Shown here: in pieces, positions 33,262 to 43,020 of the stretch | How the letters are laid out: each line of letters opens with the position of its first letter | Position numbering within the stretch: the stretch's first letter is position 1 | Assembly (NCBI GenBank): GCA_013003555.1 | Contig: JABDIV010000069.1 | Location: 1-64,000 of the forward strand | From: Flavobacteriaceae bacterium | GTDB taxonomy: Bacteria; Bacteroidota; Bacteroidia; Flavobacteriales; Flavobacteriaceae | Length of the DNA stretch: 64,000 bases | Reading direction: 5' to 3' | Program-made: the position numbers and the translations under genes | The notes under the pieces: model-generated | Databases searched by the model: none | Told to the model about the DNA's origin: nothing | Seen by the model: the letters and a program-made list of their open reading frames with translations, nothing else

Positions 33262-35661
33262 ATGAAATATATCATACTTTCCTTCGCTTTTTCCATATTG
33301 GTATTAAATGTAAACGCCCAATTTCTAAAAGATAAAAAACTTACAAAATATGATGGTTATTTCAATTTTCATTATGAAGAGAAACAGGATAAGATTTATT
33401 TGGAAGTTAAAGATTTAGACAAGGATTTTCTCTATGTTAATTCCTTATCGAGCGGAATTGGCAATAATGACCTGGGACTCGATCGCGGTCAGCTCGGAAA
33501 TACACGAATTGTACACTTTAAAAAGGCCGGCAACAAATTACTTCTCATACAACCTAATCAGAATTATCGGGCGAATACCGATAACGAACTGGAACGGAAA
33601 AGTATAGAGCAGGCATTTGCCAAATCGGTACTTTATGGCTTTAAAATACTCGAATCAAATGAAAATGGTCACCTGATTGACTTTACATCATTTCTGATGC
33701 AAGATGCCCATAATGTTGCTAATCGACTAAAGCGGGCAAATGAGGGTTCCTATTCTGTTGACGTCACAAAAAGCGCCCTTTCACTCGAGCGAACCAAAGC
33801 TTTTCCAAAAAATGTTGAATTTGAAGCTTTATTAACCTTTAAGGGACAGCCAGCAGGATCGAAACTTCGATCGGTTACACCAACGGCCTCGTTGGTTACA
33901 GTCATTCAGCATCATTCTTTTATAGAACTGCCGGACAATAATTACAAACCCCGTGAATTCGATGTTAGAAGCGGAGCTATCCCCATATCTTATATGGATT
34001 ATGCGACGCCGGTTCAAGAGCAAATTAGAAAGCGATTCATCAGACGGCATCGACTTGAAAAGAAAAATCCGGCAGCCGAGATTAGCGAAGCTGTTGATCC
34101 CATTATTTATTATTTAGACTCAGGAACACCCGAACCAGTGAGATCAGCCTTGCTGGAAGGTGGGCGTTGGTGGAATCAGGCATTTGAGGCAATTGGATTT
34201 AAAGATGCCTTCCGGGTAAAAATGCTGCCTCCAGGAGCCGATCCATTGGATTGCAGATACAATATGATTCAATGGGTGCATCGTTCAACCCGCGGATGGA
34301 GCTATGGTGCAAGCGTTGTCGATCCTCGAACGGGTGAGATTATAAAGGGTCATGTTAGTCTTGGAAGTTTAAGAATACGACAAGATTTTATGATCGCTCA
34401 AGCTTTGATGGATGGTCCATTCGCTAAAGGTGATTCGAATTATCAACCGATGCTTAATATGGCCATTGCCCGTATTCGACAGTTGAGTGCTCATGAAATC
34501 GGGCATACACTGGGATTTGCTCATAATTTTGCTGCCAGTACGAACGACCGCGCATCTGTGATGGATTATCCACATCCAACTTTAACCCATAACGGAAATG
34601 ATATCGATTTCAGCAATGCCTATGATATCGGAATAGGTGAGTGGGATAAAGTGACTGTTGCATATAGTTATTCGCAATTCGTAGAAGCTACAGATGAAAA
34701 ACAAGCGTTAAATAATATTCTTGAGTCGGCTTATAAAAGCGGATTGCGCTTTATTACAGATAGCGATGCTCGAGCCCAGGGCGGTGCCCATGCGTTAGCG
34801 CATTTATGGGACAACGGAAAAAGTGCAGCGGAGGAGCTACAAAATGTTTTAAAAATCAGGGAAATAGCAATGTCAAATTTTTCTGAAGATAATATCAGAA
34901 CAGATGATCCATACACAGTTCTTGATGATGTTTTTGTGCCACTTTTCTTTTTTCATCGTTATCAAACGGAAGCAACGGCTAAGCTAATCGGCGGCCTTGA
35001 TTACAATTATGCGGTAAAAGGGTCGAGTCAGTTTACTGTTAATCCTATTGATGGTGATAAACAACGGGAGGCACTCAACAGTTTATTAAAAACGCTCGAC
35101 GCAAAAACACTGGCAATACCTGAGGATAAACTTTCCCTGTTTCCACCAAGGGCATTTGCTTATGGTCGTACCCGGGAGTCTATTAAAGGGAAAACAGGCG
35201 TGGCTTTCGATCCGCTGAGTGCAGCTTCAACTGCCAGTGATATGACCCTCGGACTTTTACTTCATCCCGAACGGGCTAATCGATTGATTCAACAACAAAG
35301 CCTTGATCGGAATCAACTTAATTTGGATCAGGTCTTAAATCAACTCGTTGATATGAGATCTTCATACAATTATCCTTCTTATCTGAATGAAGTGGAGTTC
35401 ATGGTACATGAAAATGTTCTTAAGCACATAATGAACCTGGCAAGCTCCGGGCGATCTTTCACTCAGGTTAAAGCGATCGCCTATAGTGCTTTAGACAAGG
35501 CTGAAAAGAACCTGAGTATGAATAAACCGTATGATGCACAATTGCTGCGAATGATTAGTCAGTTTAAAAAAGAACCCGCAAAATTTAAGGTGCAGCCATC
35601 TCCTCAAATTCCGGATGGATCACCAATCGGAAGCGATATTTGTAACTACAACCCTAATTAA
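33262..35661 (+). CDS. Exported zinc-dependent metalloprotease (DUF5117/DUF4953-like)
   Basis: A 799-residue exported protein with a signal peptide (MKYIILSFAFSILVLNVNAQ). The zinc motif HEIGHTLGFAHN (H411, E412, H415, H421) is the metzincin-type HExxHxxGxxH, preceded by a long N-terminal domain of the DUF5117 type (KFLYVNSLSSGIGNNDLGLDRGQ and similar). Bacteroidota carry many such periplasmic or secreted metalloproteases whose substrates are unknown. It is followed 6 bp later by the threonine aldolase gene, so the two may be co-transcribed. Confidence 0.9.
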   Translation: MKYIILSFAFSILVLNVNAQFLKDKKLTKYDGYFNFHYEEKQDKIYLEVKDLDKDFLYVNSLSSGIGNNDLGLDRGQLGNTRIVHFKKAGNKLLLIQPNQNYRANTDNELERKSIEQAFAKSVLYGFKILESNENGHLIDFTSFLMQDAHNVANRLKRANEGSYSVDVTKSALSLERTKAFPKNVEFEALLTFKGQPAGSKLRSVTPTASLVTVIQHHSFIELPDNNYKPREFDVRSGAIPISYMDYATPVQEQIRKRFIRRHRLEKKNPAAEISEAVDPIIYYLDSGTPEPVRSALLEGGRWWNQAFEAIGFKDAFRVKMLPPGADPLDCRYNMIQWVHRSTRGWSYGASVVDPRTGEIIKGHVSLGSLRIRQDFMIAQALMDGPFAKGDSNYQPMLNMAIARIRQLSAHEIGHTLGFAHNFAASTNDRASVMDYPHPTLTHNGNDIDFSNAYDIGIGEWDKVTVAYSYSQFVEATDEKQALNNILESAYKSGLRFITDSDARAQGGAHALAHLWDNGKSAAEELQNVLKIREIAMSNFSEDNIRTDDPYTVLDDVFVPLFFFHRYQTEATAKLIGGLDYNYAVKGSSQFTVNPIDGDKQREALNSLLKTLDAKTLAIPEDKLSLFPPRAFAYGRTRESIKGKTGVAFDPLSAASTASDMTLGLLLHPERANRLIQQQSLDRNQLNLDQVLNQLVDMRSSYNYPSYLNEVEFMVHENVLKHIMNLASSGRSFTQVKAIAYSALDKAEKNLSMNKPYDAQLLRMISQFKKEPAKFKVQPSPQIPDGSPIGSDICNYNPN

Positions 35662-35667
35662 TTCAAA

Positions 35668-36693
35668 ATGACTATTGATCTGAGGAGTGACACGGTAACC
35701 AAGCCCTCAAAAGGCATGCTGGAAGCCATGCTCAAAGCCGATGTTGGTGATGATGTCTATAAAGAAGATCCAACTGTTAATGCCCTTGAAGAACGCGTGG
35801 CCGATATGTTTGGTAAACCACAAGCTTTATTTTTTCCGTCGGGAAGTATGGCAAACCAGGCCGCAATAAAATTGCATACCCGACCCGGTGAACAATTGAT
35901 ATGTGATAAGTATGCTCATGTTTTCAATTATGAAGGCGGTGGTGCGTCATTTAACAGTGGTGTTTCGTGTAAACTCATCGACGGAACTCGTGGGATGTTC
36001 ACAGCAGATCAGGTTAAACAATCTATCAATCCACCTGATTTTTATCACAGTCCGTTTACCCGACTTGTGGCCGTAGAAAACACCACAAATAAAGGCGGTG
36101 GTGCTTGTTGGGATATCGAAGAAATCAAGCGAATTAAAAATGTATGCACCCTGAACAAGTTGGGATTTCATCTGGATGGAGCCCGATTGTGGAATGCCTT
36201 AGTAGCTAAAAATGAAAAACCAAAACAATACGGTGATCTTTTCGAAACCATATCTGTTTGTTTTAGTAAGGGTTTAGGAAGTCCTATCGGATCGATATTA
36301 ACCGGAGATGAAGCCTTAATGGAGGGGGCCATACGGGTGCGGAAAATTTTCGGAGGAGGAATGCGTCAGGTCGGTTATTTGGCAGCAGCAGCGCTTTATG
36401 CCTTAGATCATAATGTTGAACGATTGCTTGAAGATCATCAGAAGGCTGCTGAACTTGCTGATGTCTTGCAACAGCTTCCATTCATAAAAACCGTTGAACC
36501 TACTGAGACCAATATTATAATTTTTGAATTGGTTCCGGAACTCAGTGAGATTGAATTTTGTGATAAACTCGATAAGGCAGGAATTAAAATAATAAGTATG
36601 GGGAGTAATAAGTTACGTATGGTGACGCATCTTGATTATACCGACGAGATGCATGCACACCTTATGAAGATTTTAGGATCGCTTTATTTTTAA
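35668..36693 (+). CDS. Low-specificity L-threonine aldolase
   Basis: A 341-residue PLP enzyme of the GLY1/LtaE family. The opening IDLRSDTVTKPSKGMLEAML and GDDVYKEDPTVNALEERVA are the family signature, followed by HLDGARLWNA and the PLP-lysine segment SVCFSKGLGSPIGSIL. It cleaves L-threonine (and L-allo-threonine) to glycine and acetaldehyde. It ends directly against the convergent YbaB gene with no gap. Confidence 0.95.
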   Translation: MTIDLRSDTVTKPSKGMLEAMLKADVGDDVYKEDPTVNALEERVADMFGKPQALFFPSGSMANQAAIKLHTRPGEQLICDKYAHVFNYEGGGASFNSGVSCKLIDGTRGMFTADQVKQSINPPDFYHSPFTRLVAVENTTNKGGGACWDIEEIKRIKNVCTLNKLGFHLDGARLWNALVAKNEKPKQYGDLFETISVCFSKGLGSPIGSILTGDEALMEGAIRVRKIFGGGMRQVGYLAAAALYALDHNVERLLEDHQKAAELADVLQQLPFIKTVEPTETNIIIFELVPELSEIEFCDKLDKAGIKIISMGSNKLRMVTHLDYTDEMHAHLMKILGSLYF

Positions 36694-37017
36694 CTATTTA
36701 AATAAGTTCATCCCCCCTAAATCAGGCATGCCATCCTTGGCGACAGCTGCCAATTCCGTTTCATGAATCTTGGTGGCATTCGAAATCGCCTTGTTCAACA
36801 CAAGGATTAAATAATCTTCCAATTGTTCTTTATCCTTAAGGAGACTATCGTCAATTTCAATTTTTTTCAATTCTCTATTTGCGGAAAGCCGAACCTTTAG
36901 AAGTCCGTCGGAAGATTCTTCGTCAATATACACCGTATTTAGTCTTTCTTTAGCTGCTTCAACCTTTTTTTGGGTTTCCTGTAATTTACCCATCATACCC
37001 ATTAAATCACCAAACAT
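36694..37017 (-). CDS. YbaB/EbfC family nucleoid-associated protein
   Basis: A 107-residue protein starting at [20 protein letters not shown], the usual YbaB opening; the longer frame adds 16 unrelated residues. It then shows [20 protein letters not shown] and a C-terminal helix, as in YbaB/EbfC DNA-binding dimers. The family binds DNA with little sequence preference and is often encoded next to dnaX/recR in other phyla, which is not the case here. Confidence 0.9.
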   Translation of the reverse strand: MFGDLMGMMGKLQETQKKVEAAKERLNTVYIDEESSDGLLKVRLSANRELKKIEIDDSLLKDKEQLEDYLILVLNKAISNATKIHETELAAVAKDGMPDLGGMNLFK

Positions 37018-37082
37018 AATTTTTATTTTATAGTTAAAGCGCAAAATTACTAAATTGCCGATCAATTAATCCTTCGGTAAAT

Positions 37083-39218
37083 ATGAAAACTATAGAATTA
37101 TGGTCTTTGTTATTAGTAATGTTAATAATTTCCTGCAAAAATGATCGCCCAATGACACATGATGCTACTGCCCCTGTTGCAAAAAAAGTTGAAAAGAAAT
37201 TAGAGATTCACGGAGATGCGCGAATTGATAATTATTATTGGCTCAATGATAGGGAAGATCCTGAAGTAATCGATTATTTAAATCAGGAGAACACCTATTT
37301 AAAAGAAACGTTCGATGATCGCACCAAAGCGTTTCAAAATACTTTGTTTGAGGAATTAAAGGCGCGGATCAAAAAGGATGATGAATCGGTTCCGTATAAA
37401 TATAATGGATATTGGTATATCACACGATTTGAAACAGGAAAGGACTATCCTATTTATACTCGTAAAAAGGAATCGCTTGATGCGGAAGAAGAGTTGATCG
37501 TCGATTGCAATGATTTGGCGAAGGGACATTCTTATTTCAGACTTACCGGATTAAACATCAGCCCCAATAATGAAATGGCTGTTTTTGGAATCGATACCGT
37601 AAGCCGTCGTCGATACACCTTGCATATTAAAAATCTTAAGAACGGTGAGATCTATGAGGAAAAAATAGGAAATACAACCGGTGGATCGACATGGGCCAAC
37701 GATAACGAAACATTGTTTTATACGAAAAAGGATACGCAGACTTTGAGATCAGACCGTATTTTCAAACACAAATTAGGCGAAGATCCCGAGAATGACCAAT
37801 TGATTTATTTTGAAGAGGATGACACCTATTTCACCTATGTGTACAAAACCAAGTCAAAAAAGTTTATCGTTATCGGAAGCAGTACGACCTTGGCCAATGA
37901 GTATCGCATTTTGAATGCTGATCAACCCGATGGTGATTTCAAGCTATTCACTGCCAGGCAAAAGAATCTAGAACATGATATCTACCATCATAAGGATCAA
38001 TTTTATGTTTTGACCAATAAAGACGGCGCCAGAAATTTTAAGCTTATGAAGACCCCGGATAACCAAACCTCGGCTGAGAATTGGGTGGATGTCATCCCAC
38101 ATCGGCCGGACGTCCTGCTGCGAGACATAGATATATTTAAGGACTACCTTGTGGTGAGTGAAAGACAGGAAGGTTTGAATAAGATCCAAATTAAACACTG
38201 GAATTCAGGTAAACAGGATTATTACATTCCGTTTGACAGTGAAACTTATACAGCCTTTACCACGGTTAATGTTGAATTTGACACTGAAATTCTGCGTTAC
38301 AATTACACATCTTTAACTACACCGCCAACCGTAATCGATTTTAATATGAGCGATAGGACCAGCGAGGTGAAAAAGGTTAGTGAGGTGCCTGATGGCAAGT
38401 TCAACCCTGATAACTACGAATCGAAGCGTGTTTGGGCAACCGCGCGTGACGGGAAGAAGGTGGCTATTTCAATGGTTTATCGCAAGGGGATGGAGCAAGA
38501 TGGTAAGAATCCGCTTTTACTTTATGCTTACGGTTCGTATGGTTCGACGGTTAGCCCGTCTTTCCGAAGAAATTATTTCAGCTTGATCGATCGCGGTTTC
38601 ATCTTTGCAATTGCTCATATACGTGGAAGCGAATACCTTGGTCGCGACTGGTATGAAGATGGAAAGCTATTCAACAAGATAAATACGTTTACCGATTTTA
38701 TTGATTGCTCAAAATTTCTAATCGATCAGAAGTATACCTCTTCGGAACATCATTATGCTCAGGGAGGCAGTGCCGGTGGATTGCTGATGGGAGCTGTCGT
38801 CAATATGGCACCAGAACTCTATAACGGCGTCTTTGCGGCAGTGCCATTTGTTGATGTTGTAACCACTATGCTCGATGACAGCATACCATTAACAACCTTC
38901 GAATATGATGAGTGGGGAGATCCGAATAATCCGGATTATTACCGCTATATGCTGTCCTATTCACCCTATGACCAGATAAAAAAGCAAAAATACCCTAATA
39001 TACTGGTAACCACTGGCTTACATGATTCTCAGGTTCAATATTGGGAACCTGCAAAATGGGTTGCCAAACTCAGGGAAATGAAGACAGATAATAATATTTT
39101 ATTGCTTCGAACAAACATGGATACCGGGCATGGCGGGGCTTCCGGACGATTTGAGGCCCTAAGGGAGGATGCACAGGAATTTGCCTTTTTCTTAGATTTG
39201 GAAGGCATAACTGAGTAA
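37083..39218 (+). CDS. Prolyl oligopeptidase family serine peptidase (oligopeptidase B-like), lipoprotein
   Basis: A 711-residue S9A peptidase: a beta-propeller domain (about 80-430) and an alpha/beta-hydrolase domain (about 440-705). The catalytic triad is visible: S563 (GGSAGG), D648 (GLHDSQV), H683 (DTGHGG). The N-terminus ends in a lipobox-like LIISC, so it may be lipid-anchored in the periplasm. Oligopeptidase B-type enzymes cut short peptides after basic residues; the substrate here is not provable. Confidence 0.92.
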   Translation: MKTIELWSLLLVMLIISCKNDRPMTHDATAPVAKKVEKKLEIHGDARIDNYYWLNDREDPEVIDYLNQENTYLKETFDDRTKAFQNTLFEELKARIKKDDESVPYKYNGYWYITRFETGKDYPIYTRKKESLDAEEELIVDCNDLAKGHSYFRLTGLNISPNNEMAVFGIDTVSRRRYTLHIKNLKNGEIYEEKIGNTTGGSTWANDNETLFYTKKDTQTLRSDRIFKHKLGEDPENDQLIYFEEDDTYFTYVYKTKSKKFIVIGSSTTLANEYRILNADQPDGDFKLFTARQKNLEHDIYHHKDQFYVLTNKDGARNFKLMKTPDNQTSAENWVDVIPHRPDVLLRDIDIFKDYLVVSERQEGLNKIQIKHWNSGKQDYYIPFDSETYTAFTTVNVEFDTEILRYNYTSLTTPPTVIDFNMSDRTSEVKKVSEVPDGKFNPDNYESKRVWATARDGKKVAISMVYRKGMEQDGKNPLLLYAYGSYGSTVSPSFRRNYFSLIDRGFIFAIAHIRGSEYLGRDWYEDGKLFNKINTFTDFIDCSKFLIDQKYTSSEHHYAQGGSAGGLLMGAVVNMAPELYNGVFAAVPFVDVVTTMLDDSIPLTTFEYDEWGDPNNPDYYRYMLSYSPYDQIKKQKYPNILVTTGLHDSQVQYWEPAKWVAKLREMKTDNNILLLRTNMDTGHGGASGRFEALREDAQEFAFFLDLEGITE

Positions 39219-39234
39219 TTCTAAAAAATTCTTT

Positions 39235-39242
39235 TATTTTTG
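39235..39242 (+). promoter_or_regulatory. Candidate -7 element (TATTTTTG) of the CBS-like gene
   Basis: Exact TAnnTTTG, 48 bp before the ATG at 39291. The sequence TATTTTTGCG is repeated in nearly identical form before the next gene (40448-40455). Confidence 0.5.
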
Positions 39243-39290
39243 CGACGTTTTAGGTTACATTTTATATTTTAGTAACTCATAAAATCTTTT

Positions 39291-40331
39291 ATGAAACAAC
39301 GAAAACAAGTTATTGATAACGTGTTGGACCTCATTGGAAAAACACCGCTTATCAGACTGAATAACATGACTGCGGATTACGATGGAGAATATCTCGCTAA
39401 AGTTGAAGCCTTCAATCCCGGTCACTCCACCAAAGACAGAATCGCCTTATACATCATTGAAGAAGCTGAGAGACGGGGGATTTTAAGTCCGGGAGATACC
39501 ATTATTGAAACGACTTCAGGCAATACCGGATTTAGTTTGGCAATGGTAAGCGTTATTAAAGGCTATGAATGTATTCTGGCGGTTAGTTCAAAATCATCTG
39601 GAGATAAGATCGATATGCTGAAGGCCCTAGGGGCTAAGGTTTATGTTTGTCCGGCTCATGTGAGTGCAGACGATTCGAGATCATATTATCAGGTTGCAAG
39701 ACGTTTACATGAAGAAATTAAAGGTTCGGTTTATATCAATCAATATTTTAATGAATTAAATATTGAGGCCCACTACATGACCACAGGGCCCGAAATATGG
39801 GAACAAACAGCTGGTGAGATTACACATTTGGTTGCTTGTAGTGGTACAGGTGGAACGATTAGTGGTACTGCTAAATACCTGAAGGAAAAAGATCCGAATA
39901 TAAAAGTTATTGGCGTTGATGCGTATGGCTCGGTGCTTAAAAAATATCACGAAACTCGTGAATTTGATGCCAAAGAAATATATCCTTATCGCATTGAAGG
40001 ATTAGGTAAAAATCTAATTCCAACCGCTACAGATTTCGATCTGATCGATCAATTTGTTAAGGTTAGTGATGAGGAAAGCGCTCATACAGCACGTTCGATT
40101 GCCAAGACCGAAGGATTATTTGTCGGTTATACGAGTGGTGCGGTAATGCAGGCTATTAAACAGCTCAATGAAACTGGTGAATTTAGACCGAATGATAAGG
40201 TAATCGTAATTTTTCCGGATCACGGGTCACGTTATATGAGTAAGGTCTTCAGCGATGAATGGATGTCTGATCAAGGATTCTTTGACAGTAAAAACGAAGC
40301 TACTGTTAAAAAAGTTCAGTATATCAAATAA
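39291..40331 (+). CDS. CBS/cysteine-synthase-like PLP enzyme, candidate cysteate synthase
   Basis: A 346-residue fold-type II PLP enzyme. Motifs: [12 protein letters not shown], the PLP lysine K48 (NPGHSTKDR), [11 protein letters not shown], and the PLP-phosphate loop [13 protein letters not shown]. Length and sequence resemble the catalytic core of cystathionine beta-synthase more than CysK, with extra C-terminal residues but no CBS regulatory domains. The next gene is an AONS/SPT-like acyltransferase; in sulfonolipid-making Bacteroidota such a pair makes cysteate (from sulfite and an activated serine) and then condenses it with a fatty acyl group. The cysteate synthase role is inference; cysteine synthase or cystathionine beta-synthase remain alternatives. 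Confidence 0.8.
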   Translation: MKQRKQVIDNVLDLIGKTPLIRLNNMTADYDGEYLAKVEAFNPGHSTKDRIALYIIEEAERRGILSPGDTIIETTSGNTGFSLAMVSVIKGYECILAVSSKSSGDKIDMLKALGAKVYVCPAHVSADDSRSYYQVARRLHEEIKGSVYINQYFNELNIEAHYMTTGPEIWEQTAGEITHLVACSGTGGTISGTAKYLKEKDPNIKVIGVDAYGSVLKKYHETREFDAKEIYPYRIEGLGKNLIPTATDFDLIDQFVKVSDEESAHTARSIAKTEGLFVGYTSGAVMQAIKQLNETGEFRPNDKVIVIFPDHGSRYMSKVFSDEWMSDQGFFDSKNEATVKKVQYIK

Positions 40332-40351
40332 AAATATTTAATTACAGTTTA

Positions 40352-40388
40352 AAGCCTATGATGTTAACAATATCGTAGGCTTTTTTTT
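40352..40388 (+). terminator. Terminator after the CBS-like gene
   Basis: Stem AAAGCCTATGAT / ATCGTAGGCTTT (one G-T wobble), 9-nt loop, then a run of T. The following gene therefore needs its own promoter. Confidence 0.8.
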
Positions 40389-40447
40389 ATAAGTGTATGA
40401 ACAATTTCCTGTTAAAGAAATAATTATGCGATGACGTTTAAATTCTA

Positions 40448-40455
40448 TATTTTTG
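40448..40455 (+). promoter_or_regulatory. Candidate -7 element (TATTTTTG) of the SPT-like gene
   Basis: Exact TAnnTTTG, 27 bp before the ATG at 40483, with the same TTTTGCG context as the promoter of the preceding gene, which suggests common control of the pair. Confidence 0.55.
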
Positions 40456-40482
40456 CGTCATCTAACCAAGACTAACAAAAGA

Positions 40483-41742
40483 ATGAACGATCTTTTTGAT
40501 AAAATATATCGTGATAGGGGACCATTGGGCCGTTGGGCTTCACATGCCGAAGGGTATTTCATCTTTCCAAAACTCGAAGGTCAAATCTCGAACCGAATGA
40601 AATTTCAGGGAAAAGATGTGATTACCTGGAGCATTAATGATTATCTCGGACTCGCGAATCACCCTGAAGTTCGGAAAGTTGACGCCGAAGCGTCAAAACT
40701 ATATGGATCTGCTTACCCAATGGGTGCTCGTATGATGTCTGGTCATACCTCTCTTCATGAACGGCTTCAAAATGAATTAGCAGAATTTGTAAATAAGGAA
40801 GCAACGTATTTACTGAATTTTGGCTATCAAGGTATGGTATCAACTATCGATGCTCTTGTAGCCAAGAATGATATCATAGTTTATGACGTGGATTCCCATG
40901 CTTGTATAATCGATGGTGTTCGATTGCACATGGGCAAGCGATTTACCTATAAGCATAATGATGTAGTTAGCCTGGAGAAAAACCTTGAACGTGCAACAAA
41001 ACTGGCTGAACAGTCCGGTGGCGGTATATTGGTGATTTCTGAAGGTGTATTCGGTATGCGCGGGGAGCAGGGACGATTAAAAGAAATCATAGAACTTAAA
41101 AAGAAATTTAAATTCAGGCTATTAGTTGATGATGCCCACGGTTTTGGTACCCTCGGAAAAACGGGTGCCGGAGCAGGTGAAGAGCAAGGCGTACAGGACG
41201 ACATCGATGTCTATTTTGCGACTTTTGCTAAATCGATGGCCAGTACCGGTGCCTTCATAGCGGCGGATGAAGAAATAATCAATTACCTCAAATATAATCT
41301 TAGGTCACAAATGTTTGCAAAATCATTGCAAATGCAGCTTGTTGTCGGTGCTTTAAAACGTCTTGACATGCTGAGGACCATGCCTGAATTAAAAGAGAAT
41401 CTCTGGAACATTGTAAACGCGCTTCAATCCGGGTTAAAAGAACGAGGATTTGATATAGGAACTACTCAAAGTTGCGTTACACCGGTTTATTTGAAGGGCA
41501 GTATTCCCGAAGCCATGGCGCTGGTAAAAGATTTACGAGAAAATCATGGTATATTCTGTTCGATTGTGGTCTATCCCGTTATTCCAAAAGGGCTCATCTT
41601 GTTACGAATGATCCCGACTGCAACCCATACACTTGAAGATGTTGAGATTACCCTGAACGCCTTCTCAGCCATACGGGAGAGACTTCAAAACGGCACCTAT
41701 AAGCGATTGTCAGCTGCCGTGTCAAAGGCCATGGGAGAATAA
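40483..41742 (+). CDS. AONS/serine palmitoyltransferase-like PLP enzyme, candidate cysteate acyltransferase
   Basis: The ATG at 40483 is chosen over a TTG start 30 bases earlier that would overlap the promoter. 419 residues. Alpha-oxoamine synthase family (AONS, KBL, SPT): ITWSINDYLGLANHPEV, GSAYPMGARMMSGHTSLHERLQNELAEF, VDDAHGFGTLG and the PLP-lysine K250 (ATFAKSMASTG). These enzymes condense an amino acid with an acyl thioester while decarboxylating it. In Bacteroidota, close relatives make sphingolipid bases from serine or capnine from cysteate. The upstream CBS-like gene favours cysteate, hence sulfonolipids (inference). KBL or AONS is less likely because no biotin or threonine-pathway genes are near. 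Confidence 0.85.
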   Translation: MNDLFDKIYRDRGPLGRWASHAEGYFIFPKLEGQISNRMKFQGKDVITWSINDYLGLANHPEVRKVDAEASKLYGSAYPMGARMMSGHTSLHERLQNELAEFVNKEATYLLNFGYQGMVSTIDALVAKNDIIVYDVDSHACIIDGVRLHMGKRFTYKHNDVVSLEKNLERATKLAEQSGGGILVISEGVFGMRGEQGRLKEIIELKKKFKFRLLVDDAHGFGTLGKTGAGAGEEQGVQDDIDVYFATFAKSMASTGAFIAADEEIINYLKYNLRSQMFAKSLQMQLVVGALKRLDMLRTMPELKENLWNIVNALQSGLKERGFDIGTTQSCVTPVYLKGSIPEAMALVKDLRENHGIFCSIVVYPVIPKGLILLRMIPTATHTLEDVEITLNAFSAIRERLQNGTYKRLSAAVSKAMGE

Positions 41743-41762
41743 ACTCTGCAAGATTCATTATA

Positions 41763-41793
41763 AAAAAACCATATCCGAACGGGTATGGTTTTT
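41763..41793. terminator. Bidirectional terminator between convergent genes
   Basis: Arms AAAAACCATATCC and GGGTATGGTTTTT (one wobble) with a GAAC loop, serving both the SPT-like gene and the GNAT-type gene at 41798. Confidence 0.8.
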
Positions 41794-41797
41794 AGTT

Positions 41798-42919
41798 TTA
41801 TTGAATCGCTTTTCGATAGGTGCATCGGCGTTTAAAGATCACCGGATTAAAATGCTTCCAGATTTGTTGAATGGCAATGTTATCTTCCAATTCCGGTCCA
41901 CGAATAAATTCCTTGACTTTTTTCTTTTTAACTTCCTTGTAGAATTCATTAAAGATAATGGCGGTCACACCTTTGTTTTGATACTCTGGTAGTATGCCTA
42001 TGAGGTAGAAAACGGCTTTTTCGTTATGCTTTTTTGCACGTAACAAATGTCGAATTCCAAATGGGAATATTCGCCCGTTAATTTTCTTTAAGGCATTGGC
42101 ATAGGATGGCGTGATAATAGCAAATGCAATAAGCTCACCGGCTTCATTTACCACGAATTTGACATATTCAGGATTTAGAAATTTGACGAATTTCTTTTTG
42201 AAATATTCTCGTTGTTTTTCATTGATTTCAACGAAAGAAGACAAGGTTGCATGCGACTTTGTAAATACCTTGAACATGTCATCGGTATATGCCATGATCT
42301 CTTTTGTACTTTTGAAATTCAAACACTCAAGTTTATACCGCCTTTTTATCAGTTCTTGTGCTTTGAGAAAGGTTTCCGGTTTGATATCGTCGAAGTAAAA
42401 ATGGCTTTCCTGATATCGTTTTTCCACGGTAAAACCATGTTTCTCAAAATGATCAACATAATAGGGGTGATTATACCAGGTTATCATACTTCCGGGATAT
42501 TCGAAACCTTCGGTCATGACGCCTACTTTATCAAGATTTGAAAATCCGACCGGGCCTTCCATAAACGTAAGTCCATTTTGACGACCGATCTCCTCAACTT
42601 TACCCAATAAGGCTTTAGAAACGGCTAAGTCATCGATAAAATCGAACCATCCGAACCGCATTTTTTTTATGTTCTTTCCATTGACTTCAAGCCAGTTTAT
42701 AATAGCGGTCACCCGTCCGACAACTTCCGTGTCTTTAAAGGCCAGAAAAAAATAAGCATCGGCGTTTTCAAATACCGGATTTAGTGACTTATTAAAGGTC
42801 TTCATTTCTTGATTGATAATTGGAGGAATCCAATTCTCTGAGTCCTTATATAGATCAAAGGGAAATTTTACAAAGGTTCGTAAGTCCTTTTTCGATTGAA
42901 CTTCTTTAACTGTAATCAT
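41798..42919 (-). CDS. GNAT-fold acyltransferase-like protein, candidate lipid N-acyltransferase
   Basis: A 373-residue protein often mislabelled in databases as 'GTP cyclohydrolase', with no sign of that fold. The N-terminal segment KFVKFPFDLYKDSENWIPPI and the C-terminal part YLIGILPEYQNKGVTAIIFNEFY (an acyl-CoA loop of the Q-x-x-G-x type) indicate a GNAT/FemX-like acyltransferase. Relatives of this type in sphingolipid-making bacteria serve as ceramide-forming N-acyltransferases. Its place next to the candidate capnine genes suggests it adds the second acyl chain; this is inference. It is convergent with the SPT-like gene. Confidence 0.75.
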   Translation of the reverse strand: MITVKEVQSKKDLRTFVKFPFDLYKDSENWIPPIINQEMKTFNKSLNPVFENADAYFFLAFKDTEVVGRVTAIINWLEVNGKNIKKMRFGWFDFIDDLAVSKALLGKVEEIGRQNGLTFMEGPVGFSNLDKVGVMTEGFEYPGSMITWYNHPYYVDHFEKHGFTVEKRYQESHFYFDDIKPETFLKAQELIKRRYKLECLNFKSTKEIMAYTDDMFKVFTKSHATLSSFVEINEKQREYFKKKFVKFLNPEYVKFVVNEAGELIAFAIITPSYANALKKINGRIFPFGIRHLLRAKKHNEKAVFYLIGILPEYQNKGVTAIIFNEFYKEVKKKKVKEFIRGPELEDNIAIQQIWKHFNPVIFKRRCTYRKAIQ

Positions 42920-43020
42920 AGTTTATTGTCCCCTGTCATTTTTTGTTTTATGAGATTATCAGATTCTCATTTTAGGGTCTCAATTCATTTATCAATTCTG
43001 ATTGTTGGTAAATTCGCATT

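Noticed and set aside
39291-40331. Plain cysteine synthase CysK
   Set aside because: It is longer and closer to a CBS catalytic core, and the adjacent acyltransferase context gives a better explanation; the name is left open.
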